A stretch of 6,964 nucleotides of DNA from positions 1 to 6,964 of the forward strand of contig JAKAMV010000558.1 of the NCBI GenBank assembly GCA_021812735.1, written 5' to 3'. Shown here one piece after another: positions 6,634-6,964 of this stretch. Under the pieces are notes generated by a model. The model was not told the DNA's origin and did no database searches. It saw only the letters and a program-made list of their open reading frames with translations. Position 1 is the first letter of the stretch, and each line of letters begins with the position of its first letter. Position numbers and translations under genes: made by a program. The DNA is from Chloroflexota bacterium. GTDB lineage: Bacteria > Chloroflexota > Limnocylindria > Limnocylindrales > CSP1-4.

Positions 6634-6821
6634 ACGCCACCACACGCAAGGGCGGGTTGGCGTCACGGTAGGTGTCGGCGACCCCGGCGATCAGCGCCGG
6701 GCGAGTTGCCCGAGCGCCCAATCTCGGCACCGCGGGGTGCCGATGCGGATGCCGAACCGACACCTTGCCTTCATGCTGCCTCCAGCCTTCCTCCACGCAG
6801 CCTCAGCGCTCGGGCGCTCGG
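6634..6821 (-). promoter_or_regulatory. structured 5' leader of the antiporter operon (candidate regulatory RNA)
   Basis: Read as RNA on the - strand, AGGUGUCGG (6765-6757) pairs perfectly with CCGACACCU (6678-6670), 9 bp. Inside it are an 8-bp hairpin with a 4-base loop (6743-6736 with 6731-6724) and a second hairpin, CGGGC/GCCCG (6712-6708 with 6702-6698), extended by GCGC/GCGC across one bulged base. CGGC (6754-6751 region) and GCCG (6688-6685 region) could add a short inner helix. A competing 10-bp pairing joins 6821-6812 with 6719-6710 and would break the second hairpin. Next to the ribosome-binding site, ACGCCA (6663-6658) pairs with UGGCGU (6639-6634), two bases before GGAGG. Nested helices, an alternative fold and a hairpin at the ribosome-binding site are what a riboswitch or attenuator would show. 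The DNA is very GC-rich, so individual stems may be chance, and the transcription start is not known. Confidence 0.45.
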
Positions 6822-6865
6822 CAACGAGGGCCGCGACAAGCCGACAGGTCAACGAGGCGCACTAG

Positions 6866-6964
6866 CCGGCGGGCGCGGGCGCCGGAAGGGGCGGGGCGGG
6901 CGGTCGGAGCCGGGCCGGCGAGGAGCAACGACCCGGCGGGCGCGGGCGCCGGAAGGGGCGGGGC
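6866..6964. repeat. 32-bp perfect direct repeat, two copies, 35-bp spacer
   Basis: Bases 6866-6897 and 6933-6964 are identical over 32 positions (period 67); the second copy ends at the last base of the window, so the repeat may be longer or continue. Each copy begins with CCGGCG, an 8-base loop and CGCCGG (a 6-bp dyad), followed by GGAAGGGGCGGGGC. The preceding bases differ (6865 G, 6932 C), which sets the left border. The repeat is almost entirely G and C. Confidence 0.9.

Larger units (their letters stand above)
6618..6964. other. 347-bp region without a convincing gene at the right edge
   Basis: This is the upstream region of the antiporter operon. It contains the structured leader, a further small hairpin AGCGC-TCGG-GCGCT (6805-6818), a lone TTGACC on the - strand (6853-6848) that could be a -35 box but has no recognisable -10, and the G-rich direct repeats at the edge. 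A 61-codon open frame on the - strand (6796-6611) overlaps the antiporter start, but I do not consider it a gene. Confidence 0.55.

Noticed and set aside
5082..6671. 529-codon open frame on the + strand opposite the antiporter
   Set aside because: Same reason: low-complexity Arg/Ala/His/Pro-rich translation, opposite a gene with clear catalytic motifs.
6657..6765. Fluoride (crcB) or c-di-AMP (ydaO) riboswitch
   Set aside because: Both can precede ion-transport genes, and a GCUGAU string is present at about 6697-6692 (- strand). However, the conserved GGCGAUG 5' segment of crcB and the ydaO core sequences are not seen.
6611..6796. 61-codon open frame on the - strand ending just inside the antiporter start
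   Set aside because: GTG start with no good ribosome-binding site, no recognisable domain, His/Pro/Arg-rich start. A short leader peptide cannot be excluded, and if real it would compete with the structured-RNA reading.
6830..6853. TTGACC on the - strand as the operon's -35 box
   Set aside because: No acceptable -10 hexamer at 16-18 bases spacing (CCTCGT at 17), so I do not call a promoter.

Overview
This is a very GC-rich bacterial window (stop-poor in all frames, overwhelmingly G/C third positions) with five complete protein genes and one gene cut by the left edge. Base composition, the plant-AMT1-like ammonium transporter and the gene style would suit a high-GC Actinomycetota or Chloroflexota genome. 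That placement is an inference: no rRNA or marker gene is present.

Left third (1-2734) is a hydrolase neighbourhood. On the + strand lie the C-terminal catalytic domain of an S9 (prolyl-oligopeptidase family) peptidase (1-655, 5' end outside the window) and a complete alpha/beta hydrolase resembling S33 proline iminopeptidases (726-1643). Both show an intact Ser-Asp-His triad. Facing them on the - strand is a C45-family Ntn-hydrolase related to penicillin acyl-CoA:6-APA acyltransferase (1667-2734). The stop codons of the last two converge across 23 bases that form a GC-rich hairpin. Bases 2735-3255 carry no gene that I believe, but several perfect GC-rich hairpins.

Right half (3256-6617) is a compact - strand operon. 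In order of transcription it encodes a CPA2-type cation/proton antiporter (6617-5397), a small TPR protein with an arginine-rich tail whose start overlaps the antiporter stop by four bases (ATGA), and, after 33 bases, an ammonium transporter (4899-3256). The arrangement suggests co-regulated monovalent cation (Na+/K+/H+) and ammonium transport. No glnK/PII gene accompanies the Amt, and its N-terminus has a lipoprotein-type signal peptide, which is odd for an Amt.

The right end (6618-6964) is the most intriguing non-coding part. The presumed 5' leader of the antiporter operon can fold into a nested structure: a 9-bp closing helix around two hairpins, a competing 10-bp pairing, and a small hairpin abutting the ribosome-binding site. 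This is the layout of a cis-regulatory RNA, although I cannot match it to a known class. At the extreme edge, a perfect 32-bp G-rich direct repeat occurs twice with a 35-bp spacer, the second copy ending at the last base.
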